Notes under the pieces: model-generated | The model's database searches: none | What the model was told of the DNA's origin: nothing | The model's input: only the letters and a program-made list of their open reading frames with translations | NCBI RefSeq assembly: GCF_913055835.1 | Contig: NZ_CAJXKQ010000009.1 | Span: 53,793 to 117,792, forward strand | Origin: an uncultured Marinobacter sp. | GTDB lineage: Bacteria > Pseudomonadota > Gammaproteobacteria > Pseudomonadales > Oleiphilaceae | DNA: 64,000 nucleotides | Direction: 5' to 3' | Program-made: the position numbers and the translations under genes | In this document: piece after piece, positions 1 through 9,246 of the stretch | Position numbering within the stretch: the first letter of the stretch is position 1 | Layout of the letters: each line of letters begins with the position of its first letter

Positions 1-280
1 TTTCCAGGCCCTCATAGGCCTGTTCCTCAATGGCATACTCACCCTTGCTGAGCCAGCGGAACTTGAGCTCGTCGGTTCCGTAAAAGGCGTCAGACTTCCA
101 GACTCCCAGTTCTTCATCGGAATCGCTGTAGCGATACTCCAGTTCCTCGAACTGAACGCCCCAGGTGGCCAGGGGCTGCTTCCGGGCAGTGGTGTCCTGG
201 ATCATGGTCTGGGCCGTCGCCGACGTTGTCACCAACAGCGAGCCCAACAGCCCCAGCGTCAGGAATTGAACACGGCTCAT
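1..280 (-). CDS. copB: Copper resistance protein B, N-terminal part (runs off the window)
   Basis: Only about 93 residues are visible because the gene leaves the window at base 1. The protein begins with a Sec-type signal (MSRVQFLTLGLLGSLLV followed by a small-residue cleavage region ending ATAQ) and continues with WGVQFEELEYRY and LKFRWLSKGEY, typical of the periplasm-facing start of CopB outer-membrane proteins. The start codon overlaps the stop of copA by four bases (ATGA), which indicates translational coupling. CopB is an outer-membrane beta-barrel that works with CopA in copper sequestration or efflux. The assignment rests on the visible sequence plus the copA context. Confidence 0.8.
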   Translation of the reverse strand, partial: MSRVQFLTLGLLGSLLVTTSATAQTMIQDTTARKQPLATWGVQFEELEYRYSDSDEELGVWKSDAFYGTDELKFRWLSKGEYAIEEQAYEGLE

Positions 281-2010
281 GCGTCACCTCCATTGTCGAC
301 AACAGCGTCGGTTTGGGCCTGAGTCGTGTCGGGACCACCCTCAACAATCACCTTGCGGAACATACCCGCGGCGGCATGATAGGACAGATGGCAATGGAAG
401 GCCCACTGCCCCGGCTCGTCCACCTCCGTTTCCATATAAACGGTGGTGCCCGGCTGAACACTGACGGTGTGTTTGATGGGGTTCCACTGGTCGGCACCCA
501 CATCCAGAATGGACCACATGCCATGCAGGTGCATGGGATGAGTCATCATGGTTTCGTTCACGAATTTGAAGCGGACACGTTCGCCATATTGAAGGCGGAT
601 CGGATCGGCGTCCTCGTATTTCACGCCGTTGATGCTCCAGGTATAACGTTCCATGTTGCCAGTAAGCTTCAGCTCGATCTCACGGGTCGGTTCACGATCC
701 TCATAAAGGGGATCCTGTGCCCTGAGGTCGGCATAGGAGAGAAATTTTCCGCCGTTGGCGGCGACGGGAACAATACCACTGCCCTTAGCGTAGAAAGGAT
801 CGCTGGCCCCCGTGTTGGACATCATCATGCCGCTGTGATCCATGCCCACCATATTCGAATGATCCATCCCGGCCATATCGGACTGTTCCATACTTCCCGT
901 GCCGGAGTGGTCCATGCCTGCCATATCACTGGAACCGCTCATATCCATGCTTCCGTGATCCATGCCGTGCATGCCGGCCATATCGGCCATGGTCAGCCGA
1001 GCCGGCTCGCGCAATTCGGGAACCACGCCCTCCATGCCCTCTTTCGGAGCCAGCGTTGCCCTGGCAAACCCTGAACGCCCCATGGATTCGGCAAAAATGG
1101 TGTACGCCTGTTCATCCCGGGGACGGACAATAACGTCATAGGTTTCGGCAACGCCAATCCGGAACTCATCCACGTTCACGGGTTGGACATTGTTCCCGTC
1201 AGCCTGGACCACCGTCATGTTCAGGCCCGGAATGCGAATATCAAAGTAGGTCATCGCCGACGAGTTGATAAAGCGCAGCCGGATTCTCTCTCCTGGCTCA
1301 AAAATGCCCGTCCAGTTCTGCTCTGGGCCCTTGCCGTTGATCAATGCGGTAAACCCCTGCAAATCCTCGACATCCGCCTTCATCATCCGCATATCGCCCC
1401 AGGCCATGCGGTCCTTCAAGGTATTCATGAAGCCATGCTCGGCGGCATCGGAGAAGAACTCACCGACGGTCTGCTGCTGGCGATTGTAGTAGTCAGGCAT
1501 CATCTTCAGGTTGCGCATGATGCGATCCCCGGAGTGCGGGTGCTTGTCGGTCAGTTGAACCACGTACTCACGGTCATAACGGAACGGTTCACGGCCTTCC
1601 GGTTCGATGACAATGGCACCGTAGGCACCGTCCGGTTCCTGGAAGCCGGAATGGCTGTGAAACCAGTAGGTGCCGGCCTGCTGGATGGGGAAACGGTAGG
1701 TGAAGGTTTCACCCGGCTTGATACCCGGGAAACTGATACCGGGCACGCCATCCTGTTGATAGGGCAGGATAAGCCCGTGCCAATGGATGGACGTCATTTC
1801 ATCCAGATTGTTGGTGACATTGATGGTCACCTCTTCGCCCTGCTTGAAACGCAGCACTGGCCCCGGTGATTCGCCGTTATAGCCAATGCCCTCTTTGACA
1901 AAGTCGCCGGTATCGATCTGGACCCGATCCACCGTCAGGTTGTATTCACCAGCCAGACCGAGCGCCGGTATCAACAGGGCCGCAAGGCCTGCCAGAAAGG
2001 TTGTCCTCAT
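277..2010 (-). CDS. copA: Copper resistance multicopper oxidase CopA
   Basis: A 577-residue periplasmic multicopper oxidase that oxidises Cu(I) and binds extra copper. The four copper-ligand motifs are intact: HWHG at residues 76-79, HSHS at 118-121, HPMHLHG from 491 and HCH at 539-541. Between the second and third cupredoxin domains (about residues 345-400) lies a Met/His/Asp-rich stretch built from repeats such as MAGMDHS, the usual extra Cu(I)-binding segment of CopA. The N-terminus looks like a plain Sec signal (MRTTFLAGLAALLIPALGLA) with no twin-arginine motif, although CopA proteins are often Tat substrates. It is the second gene of the minus-strand unit cupredoxin-copA-copB and overlaps copB by four bases. 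A hairpin (2050-2071) without a T-run lies upstream, between it and the cupredoxin gene. Confidence 0.95.
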   Translation of the reverse strand: MRTTFLAGLAALLIPALGLAGEYNLTVDRVQIDTGDFVKEGIGYNGESPGPVLRFKQGEEVTINVTNNLDEMTSIHWHGLILPYQQDGVPGISFPGIKPGETFTYRFPIQQAGTYWFHSHSGFQEPDGAYGAIVIEPEGREPFRYDREYVVQLTDKHPHSGDRIMRNLKMMPDYYNRQQQTVGEFFSDAAEHGFMNTLKDRMAWGDMRMMKADVEDLQGFTALINGKGPEQNWTGIFEPGERIRLRFINSSAMTYFDIRIPGLNMTVVQADGNNVQPVNVDEFRIGVAETYDVIVRPRDEQAYTIFAESMGRSGFARATLAPKEGMEGVVPELREPARLTMADMAGMHGMDHGSMDMSGSSDMAGMDHSGTGSMEQSDMAGMDHSNMVGMDHSGMMMSNTGASDPFYAKGSGIVPVAANGGKFLSYADLRAQDPLYEDREPTREIELKLTGNMERYTWSINGVKYEDADPIRLQYGERVRFKFVNETMMTHPMHLHGMWSILDVGADQWNPIKHTVSVQPGTTVYMETEVDEPGQWAFHCHLSYHAAAGMFRKVIVEGGPDTTQAQTDAVVDNGGDA

Positions 2011-2049
2011 GGTTGCCTACTCTTTGATTACTGAATGGTTCGGGCAGAT

Positions 2050-2071
2050 GGCGCGGGGGTTGCCCCGCGCC
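2050..2071 (-). other. Intercistronic hairpin between the cupredoxin gene and copA
   Basis: A perfect 9-bp stem (GGCGCGGGG with CCCCGCGCC) and a 4-base loop sit in the 85-bp gap. There is no T-run on the minus-strand exit side, so it is more likely an mRNA stability or partial attenuation element than a full terminator. Confidence 0.5.
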
Positions 2072-2095
2072 CGACCGCCTCCTGAAGCTGGAAAA

Positions 2096-2629
2096 TCAGT
2101 TGAAATTCACATCCCCGTACATACCGGCCTGGTAGTGCCCGGGCACGTTGCAGGCAAACTCGATATTGCCCTGCTCGGAGAATTTCCAGACGATCTCTTT
2201 ACTCTTGCCGGGCTCGAGAAGAACACTGTTGGGGTCGTCATGCTTCATGGAGTGGCCATTGCCCATATCCATTTCCATTTCCATCATGTCGTGATTGAGC
2301 GTTCCGCCCTGAATCACGCCATGCTCAACCATCATCATCATTTCTTCCTGATGGGCCTCATGCATGTCGGGCGTGCCAATGTTGAACTCGTGAACAAGCT
2401 TGCCCTTGTTTTCGATAACAAAACGAACCGTTTCACCGGGATTGACCTCGATAGACTCAGGCTCGTAATAATTGTCGTGCATCTCAACGTTGATCGTTCT
2501 GCTGACCTCGGAGGCTTTACCAGGCTCTCCGCTTCCTCCCCCGTGGCCGCCACTGTGGGCGCCGGCGGCAGAGACCGTGGCTGATATGGTCATGGCTGTG
2601 GCGGCAACCAGAAATGCAGATGCGTTCAT
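2096..2629 (-). CDS. Periplasmic cupredoxin-domain copper protein
   Basis: A 177-residue secreted protein: a Sec signal (MNASAFLVAATAMTISATVSA) followed by a His/Gly stretch (HSGGHGGG) and a plastocyanin-like domain. The C-terminal FACNVPGHYQAGM supplies the Cys, His and Met ligands of a type-1 copper site, and LVHEFNIG supplies the upstream His. A Met/His-rich insertion (about residues 90-135) probably binds additional copper. The chosen start at 2629 has an AGGAG ribosome site ten bases upstream; an in-frame ATG at 2716 would place the signal peptide internally. It is the first gene of the minus-strand copper unit and probably delivers or buffers copper beside CopA. Which named subfamily it belongs to (CopI-like, PcoE-like) cannot be decided here. 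Confidence 0.85.
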   Translation of the reverse strand: MNASAFLVAATAMTISATVSAAGAHSGGHGGGSGEPGKASEVSRTINVEMHDNYYEPESIEVNPGETVRFVIENKGKLVHEFNIGTPDMHEAHQEEMMMMVEHGVIQGGTLNHDMMEMEMDMGNGHSMKHDDPNSVLLEPGKSKEIVWKFSEQGNIEFACNVPGHYQAGMYGDVNFN

Positions 2630-2727
2630 CTTGTATACTCCTGTGCAAAAGTGAGACTCAAATGACCCATGGGTTGCTTCGAAACTTGAGCAATATCCAG
2701 AAACGATGAATACCATCGCGCACCAAC

Positions 2728-2778
2728 CTGAATCCTTTCTGAAAATGACGAATTATTTAGCGTTCAGGCTGGATTCAG
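2728..2778. promoter_or_regulatory. Putative response-regulator binding region between the divergent copper operons
   Basis: In the 199-bp divergent intergenic region, TTCAG occurs as a direct repeat with 11-bp spacing (2763-2767 and 2774-2778), the arrangement used by OmpR/PhoB-family dimers. An 8-bp inverted repeat, CTGAATCC (2728-2735) and GGATTCAG (2771-2778), spans the same region. The adjacent gene at 2829 encodes an OmpR-family regulator, so this is the obvious candidate operator for both directions. No copper box was confirmed by comparison. Confidence 0.45.
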
Positions 2779-2828
2779 TTAACACAGGGATACTGAGCCG
2801 CTGAGATTCACTTCTGAAGGACAGACTT

Positions 2829-3494
2829 ATGCGTTTACTGCTCGTCGAAGATGACCGACTACTGGCCGACGGTCTGGCCCGTCAGCTTGAAAAGGCGGGT
2901 TTCAGTGTGGATTCAACGTTTACTGCCAAAGAAGCCTTGATGCTGGCAGAACAGGAGGATTATCGGGCTGTTGTCCTGGATCTGGGCCTGCCTGACGGCA
3001 ACGGGCTGGACGTTCTGCGCAAGTGGCGAATGAACAGGGCCAGCTTCCCTGTCCTGATTCTGACCGCCCGTGGTGACTGGCAGGACAAAGTAAACGGCCT
3101 GAAGGCCGGGGCCGATGACTACCTGGCCAAACCCTTCCAGACCGAAGAGCTGATTGCACGGCTGAACGCCATCATTCGAAGAAGCGAAGGGCGGGTGCAC
3201 GCTCTGGTGAAAGCCGGCAATCTCGAGCTGGATGAGAATCGCCAAAGCCTGAAACTTGCCGATGGCACTGAACACAGTCTCACGGGAACCGAGTTCCGTT
3301 TATTGCGGTGCCTGATGAGTCGACCAGGCCACGTGTTCTCGAAAGAGCAACTCATGGAGCAGCTCTACAACCTGAACGACAACCCCAGCGAGAACGTCAT
3401 TGAGGCCTACATTCGCAGGCTCCGAAAGCTGGTAGGCACGGACACCATATCGACACGACGTGGCCAGGGGTATCTGTTTAATGACCTCGTTTAG
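2829..3494 (+). CDS. OmpR-family response regulator, likely copper- or metal-responsive
   Basis: A 221-residue two-domain regulator. The receiver domain has the acidic pair near residues 8-9 (VEDD), the phospho-acceptor Asp51 in LDLGLPDGNG and Lys101 in AKPF. The C-terminal winged helix runs from about 125 to 218 (LTGTEFRLLRCLM, YIRRLRKLV, TRRGQGYLF). It resembles the QseB/PmrA/TctD group. It is divergent from the cupredoxin-copA-copB unit and overlaps the sensor-kinase gene by 14 bases. CopR-like function is inferred from position, because this subgroup also responds to other signals. Confidence 0.85.
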   Translation: MRLLLVEDDRLLADGLARQLEKAGFSVDSTFTAKEALMLAEQEDYRAVVLDLGLPDGNGLDVLRKWRMNRASFPVLILTARGDWQDKVNGLKAGADDYLAKPFQTEELIARLNAIIRRSEGRVHALVKAGNLELDENRQSLKLADGTEHSLTGTEFRLLRCLMSRPGHVFSKEQLMEQLYNLNDNPSENVIEAYIRRLRKLVGTDTISTRRGQGYLFNDLV

Positions 3495-4836
3495 GAAACC
3501 GGTCTCGGTAAAGGGCACCCTGCTGGCGCTGCTACTGCCTGCCGGCATCCTTCTAATGGCCCTCGCATGGCTGGTGCATGGACTTCTCCTTGACCGCATG
3601 TCCCGGCAATTCGTGGAAACCCGGCTTGAAGACGAAGTCGCTTTCCTTGAACACCAGATTCGCGATTCCAATGGGCAACTGGACGTTCTCCAGACCGGTG
3701 ATTATTTCCAGGAAGTTTTTCACCACGCCTTCGCTATCCATTCCGATTCCCGGACCATCATCTCTCCGGAAACCTGGGCGCCCCTGTTAATGCCGCTTCT
3801 GGAGTCCGGGCAGGAGGGTACGCTGCGCGTCAGTGACGCCCGGATTGCCGAAGCGCCCTCGGATATCCTTGCCTACCGGAAGTCCTTTCGCGTGAACGAC
3901 CAGCCCATTGTGGTGATCGTTTCCGAGGACCTTGGTGCCTTGAGTCGTAGCCAGACCGAGCTTCATGCCTGGACAGCTGTTGTTTCCCTGCTGCTGATCC
4001 TGCTGCTGGTTGGCGTTCTCTGGCTGGGCATCAACCTGTCCATGCGCCCCGTGGTGAGCCTCAAGGCAGCGTTAAAGCGTTTGCAGGATGGCGAGATATC
4101 GCGGATTGATGTCAAAGCGCCCGAGGAATTCCAACCTCTGGTGCTGCAGCTTAACCAATTGCTCGACTCCCTGGACCAGCGGCTGGAGCGTTCCCGGGAC
4201 GCGTTGGCCAACCTATCACACAGCGTTAAGACGCCTATTGCCGCCGTTCGCCAGATTCTGGAGGATACCGACCGCCCTCTCCCCAACGACCTCAGGCAAC
4301 AAATGGCCGGTCGTCTCGACGATATCGACAGACAACTGGAAGCAGAAATGCGACGCAGCCGGTTTGCCGGTCCACAGGTTGGCAAAAGCGCCTACCCTTT
4401 GAAGCAGGCCCGGGACCTTCTGTGGATGCTCGGCCGGCTGTACCCGGCAATATCCTTCGAAATGTCGACCGTCCTGACTGAAGAGAGACGCTGGCCCATT
4501 GAAGAACACGACCTGAACGAGGTGCTGGGCAACCTTCTGGACAACGCCGGGAAGTGGTCCACCAGATTCGTGGAGCTTGGCCTGAACGAGGACCGGCAGG
4601 GGTTTACCATCACCGTTGAAGACGACGGCCCGGGAATTCCTCCGGACGCGCTGGACACCCTGGGCACCCGCGGTCTGCGCCTGGACGAACAAACGCCGGG
4701 GCACGGCCTGGGGCTGGCCATCGTTCGGGAGATTACAGAACGCTATGGTGGTACCCTGACTTTCTGCTCCGGCTCGATCGGAGGGCTGAAGGCAACGGTG
4801 CATTTTCCGGGCACAACCGGGGGGATCAAACAGTGA
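3481..4836 (+). CDS. Sensor histidine kinase partner of the copper-linked response regulator
   Basis: A 451-residue inner-membrane kinase. A first membrane helix (about residues 10-30) is followed by a periplasmic sensor of roughly 130 residues and a second helix (about 160-183), then HAMP. The phospho-acceptor His lies in NLSHSVKTPIA, the N box in NEVLGNLLDNAGKW and the G boxes in VEDDGPGIP and HGLGLAIV. The ATG at 3481 overlaps the end of the regulator gene and has an AGGGG site upstream; an earlier ATG at 3460 is possible. The sensor domain is short and PhoQ/QseC-like and shows no clear His/Met copper motif, so the ligand is uncertain. The stop overlaps the GTG start of the next gene. Confidence 0.85.
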   Translation: MTSFRKPVSVKGTLLALLLPAGILLMALAWLVHGLLLDRMSRQFVETRLEDEVAFLEHQIRDSNGQLDVLQTGDYFQEVFHHAFAIHSDSRTIISPETWAPLLMPLLESGQEGTLRVSDARIAEAPSDILAYRKSFRVNDQPIVVIVSEDLGALSRSQTELHAWTAVVSLLLILLLVGVLWLGINLSMRPVVSLKAALKRLQDGEISRIDVKAPEEFQPLVLQLNQLLDSLDQRLERSRDALANLSHSVKTPIAAVRQILEDTDRPLPNDLRQQMAGRLDDIDRQLEAEMRRSRFAGPQVGKSAYPLKQARDLLWMLGRLYPAISFEMSTVLTEERRWPIEEHDLNEVLGNLLDNAGKWSTRFVELGLNEDRQGFTITVEDDGPGIPPDALDTLGTRGLRLDEQTPGHGLGLAIVREITERYGGTLTFCSGSIGGLKATVHFPGTTGGIKQ

Positions 4837-5291
4837 AAATTGGTGAACTCGCTAAGACAACAGCCATTCCTGTTGAAACCATCCGCTACTACGAAAAGAT
4901 CGGCCTGCTGCCGGAACCGGACAGAGATGACAGCGGCTACCGCTCCTACCGCAATGCCCACCTGGAACGCCTTCTCTTTATCAAACGCTGTCGCAACCTG
5001 GATATGGCCCAGGACGAGATCCGCGAGCTGATACGGCTGGCAGAAGAACCGGAAGCGGATTGCAGCGAAGTCGATGCCCTGCTGGCCCGCCATCTGAATC
5101 ACGTGCGGGAACGCCTGAAGGAGTTGGCGAGCCTTGAAGATACGCTCGAGCAGCTTCAGGAAGCCTGCTCCGATGGTCGCACTGTGCGGGAATGCGGCAT
5201 TCTCGGGGGACTCAGCTCGGAGCTTGAAACACCCGAGCCCGAGGACCGCCACAACCACGTTCCCGGCACCCATGGGCCTGGCAATAACTGA
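4833..5291 (+). CDS. cadR: MerR-family Cd(II)/Pb(II)/Zn(II)-responsive regulator, CadR/PbrR type
   Basis: A 152-residue MerR protein: N-terminal winged helix (KIGELAKTTAIPVETIRYYE), a long dimerisation helix and a metal loop. The three cysteines that define the Cd/Pb sensors are present at Cys77, Cys112 and Cys121 (ADCSEVD, EACSDG, RECGIL); copper sensors of the CueR type lack the Cys77 equivalent. The tail is His-containing (HNHVPGTH), as in CadR. It starts at GTG 4833, overlapping the kinase stop by four bases, so it is made from the copper two-component transcript, an unusual place for a MerR regulator. No MerR operator lies next to it; the matching operator in this window is at 11918-11948, before the CDF exporter. 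Confidence 0.85.
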   Translation: MKIGELAKTTAIPVETIRYYEKIGLLPEPDRDDSGYRSYRNAHLERLLFIKRCRNLDMAQDEIRELIRLAEEPEADCSEVDALLARHLNHVRERLKELASLEDTLEQLQEACSDGRTVRECGILGGLSSELETPEPEDRHNHVPGTHGPGNN

Positions 5292-5527
5292 AACACTTCC
5301 ACCCACTGACCATCTCCCATCCAACGAGCAGCCGCTGTCTGCAACCCATCCGGCACGATTCTAAAAAACTCTGGCAGTCATTCAAAAGCCTCCTAGCCAT
5401 CGAAATGATATTTCTATGTCTTACAGATGCACGGTTAGGTTCGCCTGCCCCTGGAACAGCCGGGTTGGCATTAGTAGCTCGGCTGAACTGATTTTCATGC
5501 TCACAGCAAAAATTGTCAGGAGTCATT

Positions 5528-7804
5528 ATGTACAAGAATAAACTCGCACTCTCGGTCGCTCTGGCCTCGTCGTTGTTCGTTGCCAGTCCAATGGCATTCG
5601 CGCACGGGGGCTCAGCGGATTATATGCCAGTCTCGAAAGCGCTGATTTCATCAGGTGCCAGCTACCAACTGAGCCAGGACAAAAGCGAATTACTCGTCAC
5701 CTCCGGAGACCGGGAATTCCGGGTCCCTTTGGGGGAAAAAACTGCCTATTTCAATGGCGACCAAATTGAATTATCAGCCCCTGTAAAGCTGCATGACGGC
5801 GAGATTCTCGTAGAGAGGAGCTTTGCCAATGACCTATTTTCCGGCCATGTTACCCAAAGCCTTAAAATTGCCAATAAATCCCATCCTCTGGACCCGTTAT
5901 CGGCAGATGAGATCACCACGGCAGCAAATGCAGTAAAGGCTTCCAAGCACTGGAAGGATGCGATTCGCTTCACGCAAATTAGACTTGCCGATCCCAGTAA
6001 AGAAAAAGTCTGGGATTGGTCATTTGGCGAAGGCCACGATTTCGCACGTCAAGCCATTTTTACGGTCGTGGACGGCAGGAAAGTATACGAAGGCACCGTC
6101 GATCTCGACTCTGAAACTGTCGTCAGTTGGGACTACATCGAAGGTGCCCATGGCATGGTGACGTTCGATGATTTTCTCGCAGTACAGGAGATCGTTTCAA
6201 ACAGTGAGGCCTACAAGAAAGCTCTGAAAAAGCGGGGTATCGACGACGTGGACAAGGTTGTCGCGACGCCGCTGACCGTAGGCTATTTCGGCGGGGATGA
6301 TGGCCTTGAGCATGAATTAAAGCTGTTGAAAGTGGTGTCCTATCTCGACGTTGGGGACGGTAACTACTGGGCGCATCCGATCGAAAACCTCGTGGCCGTC
6401 GTCGACCTGGAAAAAAAGAGCATCCTCAAGATCGAGGACGATGGCGTCATTCCCGTTCCAATGGCCCCTCGTCCTTATGATGGACGTGATCAGGAAAAAA
6501 TCGCTGATGTGAAACCTTTGATGGTGGTGCAACCGGAAGGCTCCAACATATCAATGGCCGGCAACACCATCCAGTGGCAGAACTGGAACTTCCATCTGAA
6601 GCTCAACTCCCGCGTTGGGCCCGTCATTTCCACACTGACTTATAACGACCAGGGCGAAAAACGGAAAATCATGTACGAGGGATCACTGGGCGGCATGATC
6701 GTGCCCTACGGAGATCCTGACGTGGGCTGGTACTTCAAGTCTTACCTGGACTCGGGCGATTACGGCATGGGCAACCTGACCTCTCCTCTGGTTGGCGGCG
6801 TCGACACTCCCAATAACGCGACTCTACTGCCGGCGACCCTGGTCGATAACGGAGGCGAGCCCTTCACCATTCCAAACGCGATTGCGGTTTTCGAGCGCTA
6901 CGCCGGACCAGAATTCAAGCACACGGAAATGCTGGGCAGCAGCCCCGGCAACGAGAGCCGCGAACGGCGAGAACTGGTTGTGCGTTGGGTAAGCACCATC
7001 GGCAACTACGATTATATGTTCGACTGGATTTTCATGGCCAACGGCAATATCAAGCTGACTGTCGGAGCGTCAGGTATCGAGGCGGTGAAGGCGGTGAAAT
7101 CGCGCACCATCCACGACGAAACTGCCGAAGAAGACACTCGCTACGGCACCTTGATCGACCACAACATCGTTGGCACTACCCACCAGCACATCTACAACTT
7201 CCGACTGGATCTGGATGTTGATGGCGAACAGAACAGCCTGAAGGAAATCAATCCGGTAGTCGCGGAAAACACAGCGGGCGGCCCACGAGAGAGCGTGATG
7301 ATCACCAACGAGCGGGTTGTTTCCACCGAACAGGAATCGGTGCAAAAGTTCGATCCGTCAACCGTCCGTCTGATGACCAACCCCAATAAAGAAAACCGAA
7401 TGGGCTACCCGGTTGGCTACCAGATCATCCCGTTTGCCGGTGGCACCCACCCCATCGCTAAAGGTGCTTTGTTCAGCGAGGACGAGTGGCTGTTCAAACG
7501 TGTCAGCTTCATGGACAAGCAGATCTGGGTCACTCAGTACAAGCCAGAGGAGCGTTATCCGGAAGGCAAATACCCGAACCGGGCCAAAACTGACACGGGG
7601 CTGAAAACCTTTGTTGCGGATAACGAGTCTATCGAGAACGTCGATACGGTGCTCTGGATGACGACCGGTGCCACGCACGTAGCTCGAGCAGAGGAGTGGC
7701 CCATCATGCCGACTGAGTACGTCCACTCGATGCTCAAACCATGGAACTTCTTTGACCAGACCCCAACCCTGAATCTGCCCGAGCAAGAGACACCGGAGAA
7801 CTGA
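5528..7804 (+). CDS. tynA: Periplasmic copper-containing primary-amine (tyramine/phenylethylamine) oxidase
   Basis: A 758-residue copper amine oxidase close to the usual TynA length. A Sec signal (MYKNKLALSVALASSLF, cleavage near AFA/HGG) directs it to the periplasm. The topaquinone precursor is Tyr494 in IGNYDYMFDW, the catalytic Asp lies in YLDSGDYGMG (about residue 408), two copper His are in HQH at 552-554, and the third is in EYVHSMLKPW. It converts primary amines such as tyramine or phenylethylamine to aldehydes with release of ammonia and peroxide. The start at 5528 has an AGGAG site. The 5' third is visibly more AT-rich than neighbouring genes. It heads a run with a porin and an aldehyde dehydrogenase and is convergent with a FeaR-like regulator. 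Confidence 0.95.
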   Translation: MYKNKLALSVALASSLFVASPMAFAHGGSADYMPVSKALISSGASYQLSQDKSELLVTSGDREFRVPLGEKTAYFNGDQIELSAPVKLHDGEILVERSFANDLFSGHVTQSLKIANKSHPLDPLSADEITTAANAVKASKHWKDAIRFTQIRLADPSKEKVWDWSFGEGHDFARQAIFTVVDGRKVYEGTVDLDSETVVSWDYIEGAHGMVTFDDFLAVQEIVSNSEAYKKALKKRGIDDVDKVVATPLTVGYFGGDDGLEHELKLLKVVSYLDVGDGNYWAHPIENLVAVVDLEKKSILKIEDDGVIPVPMAPRPYDGRDQEKIADVKPLMVVQPEGSNISMAGNTIQWQNWNFHLKLNSRVGPVISTLTYNDQGEKRKIMYEGSLGGMIVPYGDPDVGWYFKSYLDSGDYGMGNLTSPLVGGVDTPNNATLLPATLVDNGGEPFTIPNAIAVFERYAGPEFKHTEMLGSSPGNESRERRELVVRWVSTIGNYDYMFDWIFMANGNIKLTVGASGIEAVKAVKSRTIHDETAEEDTRYGTLIDHNIVGTTHQHIYNFRLDLDVDGEQNSLKEINPVVAENTAGGPRESVMITNERVVSTEQESVQKFDPSTVRLMTNPNKENRMGYPVGYQIIPFAGGTHPIAKGALFSEDEWLFKRVSFMDKQIWVTQYKPEERYPEGKYPNRAKTDTGLKTFVADNESIENVDTVLWMTTGATHVARAEEWPIMPTEYVHSMLKPWNFFDQTPTLNLPEQETPEN

Positions 7805-7877
7805 TTCGCTGAAAACGGGACACCATCCAGGCAGGGAAGCCTGAACACAAAAAACAGAGATACGGGAATCATAAGAG

Positions 7878-9218
7878 ATGAAACATCAGCATTTCATGAA
7901 AAGCATTCTGTGCCTGGCTGCGGCCGGATTGTCGGCACCGGCTTCGGCCTACAACGTCTACAACCAGAACGGTACAGAATTGAATCTGGATATCGAGGCA
8001 GCTCTGGGTGTCTTTTCCAGCCAGGAAACCTACAACCTTGGCGCCAAAACCCAATCTGGTGATTCGCAGTGGCAGGAGGGTTACATCAAGTATGGGCTTT
8101 CCGGCAGTCAGCGTGTCGGCTCTGGCAGCCAGATATATGGCGCAGTGAATCTGGTCTCCTCAGGGACCTGGGGCGATGGCGATGCCGGAGGCATTACGTC
8201 CGGTAACGAGCGGGAAACCGATCTGGAAGATGCCTACCTCGGCTGGCGCTCCGGGACTCTGATCCCGGCGCTCGGAGAGGACGGTCTGGATTTTTCCGTA
8301 GGCCGTCAGCAGTTCACCATCGGCGACGGATTCCTGATCAATAGCGACGCCCTGAATTTTGGCGATGCACTGAATGGCGGGGGCCTGGACTTTGACCGGG
8401 GAGGCGCCTACTGGCTTGCAGCCCGCAAGGCCTTTGACCAGACCGCCATTGCCCGCATTGGAGGCTCGGACGGCCTGCGTGCCGATCTTTTCTGGCTGGC
8501 CTCTGACAACAAAGCTCAGGCTGAGATGGAGCTTGCAGGTTTAAATGCGGAATATGTGACTTCACAAGGTACCTTTGGTCTGGCTTACATCGAAGGGCTG
8601 GACGTTGATGACACCTTCGCCCCTATCCTTGGGTATGGTTCAAGAGACGGGCAACAAACTACAAGCCTCCGCTATCAGGGCAATGGGGGTGTCGATAACC
8701 TGTTCCTCTCCGCCGAGATTGTCAATCAGGAAGCCGGAGCAGGCTCTGATGAGAATGCCAAGGCGTGGTACGCCGAGGCAGGCTGGACCTTCAGCGAGAC
8801 CCGCTGGTCACCCAGCGTCAATTACCGATATTCGAGCTTCGATGAGGGCTTCGACCCGCTGTTTTTCGGCTTCAATCGGGGCTACGGCACCTGGTTTCAG
8901 GGTGAAGTCGCCGCCAACTACGCCGGACCGTTCAACTCCGATGCCTCCGTGCATCACGTCGGCCTGAAGGCAACCCCCTCAGAAACCCTGAGTATTGGCG
9001 CGCTCTTCTTCGATTTCACTGACACCGCAGGCGGTACAGGGAATCTGAACGCTCAGGAAGTGGATATCTATGCCGAATGGGTGGCAGCGCCACATCTGAT
9101 CCTCAGCCCTCTCGTTGGCTTTTATATGCCTGACAAAAGTGCCTCAGAGGGAGGCAGCCAGATCGGCAGTGACGACACCAACGCTTACGCTCAAATCATT
9201 GCCATTGTTCCATTCTGA
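7878..9218 (+). CDS. Outer-membrane porin-like beta-barrel protein in the amine-oxidase unit
   Basis: A 446-residue protein with a Sec signal (MKHQHFMKSILCLAAAGLSAPASA) and alternating hydrophobic/polar strands to the end, finishing IVPF; a C-terminal Phe is the classic signal for outer-membrane barrels. Segments such as GLDFSVGRQQFTIGDGFL and RGGAYWLAARKAF resemble the alginate-export/porin family. It lies 73 bp after the amine oxidase gene on the same strand, with a terminator-like hairpin after it. A role in letting aromatic or aliphatic amines through the outer membrane is inferred from context only. Confidence 0.7.
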   Translation: MKHQHFMKSILCLAAAGLSAPASAYNVYNQNGTELNLDIEAALGVFSSQETYNLGAKTQSGDSQWQEGYIKYGLSGSQRVGSGSQIYGAVNLVSSGTWGDGDAGGITSGNERETDLEDAYLGWRSGTLIPALGEDGLDFSVGRQQFTIGDGFLINSDALNFGDALNGGGLDFDRGGAYWLAARKAFDQTAIARIGGSDGLRADLFWLASDNKAQAEMELAGLNAEYVTSQGTFGLAYIEGLDVDDTFAPILGYGSRDGQQTTSLRYQGNGGVDNLFLSAEIVNQEAGAGSDENAKAWYAEAGWTFSETRWSPSVNYRYSSFDEGFDPLFFGFNRGYGTWFQGEVAANYAGPFNSDASVHHVGLKATPSETLSIGALFFDFTDTAGGTGNLNAQEVDIYAEWVAAPHLILSPLVGFYMPDKSASEGGSQIGSDDTNAYAQIIAIVPF

Positions 9219-9246
9219 TCCATCTCCACCAGCCGTGCCGGAGACT

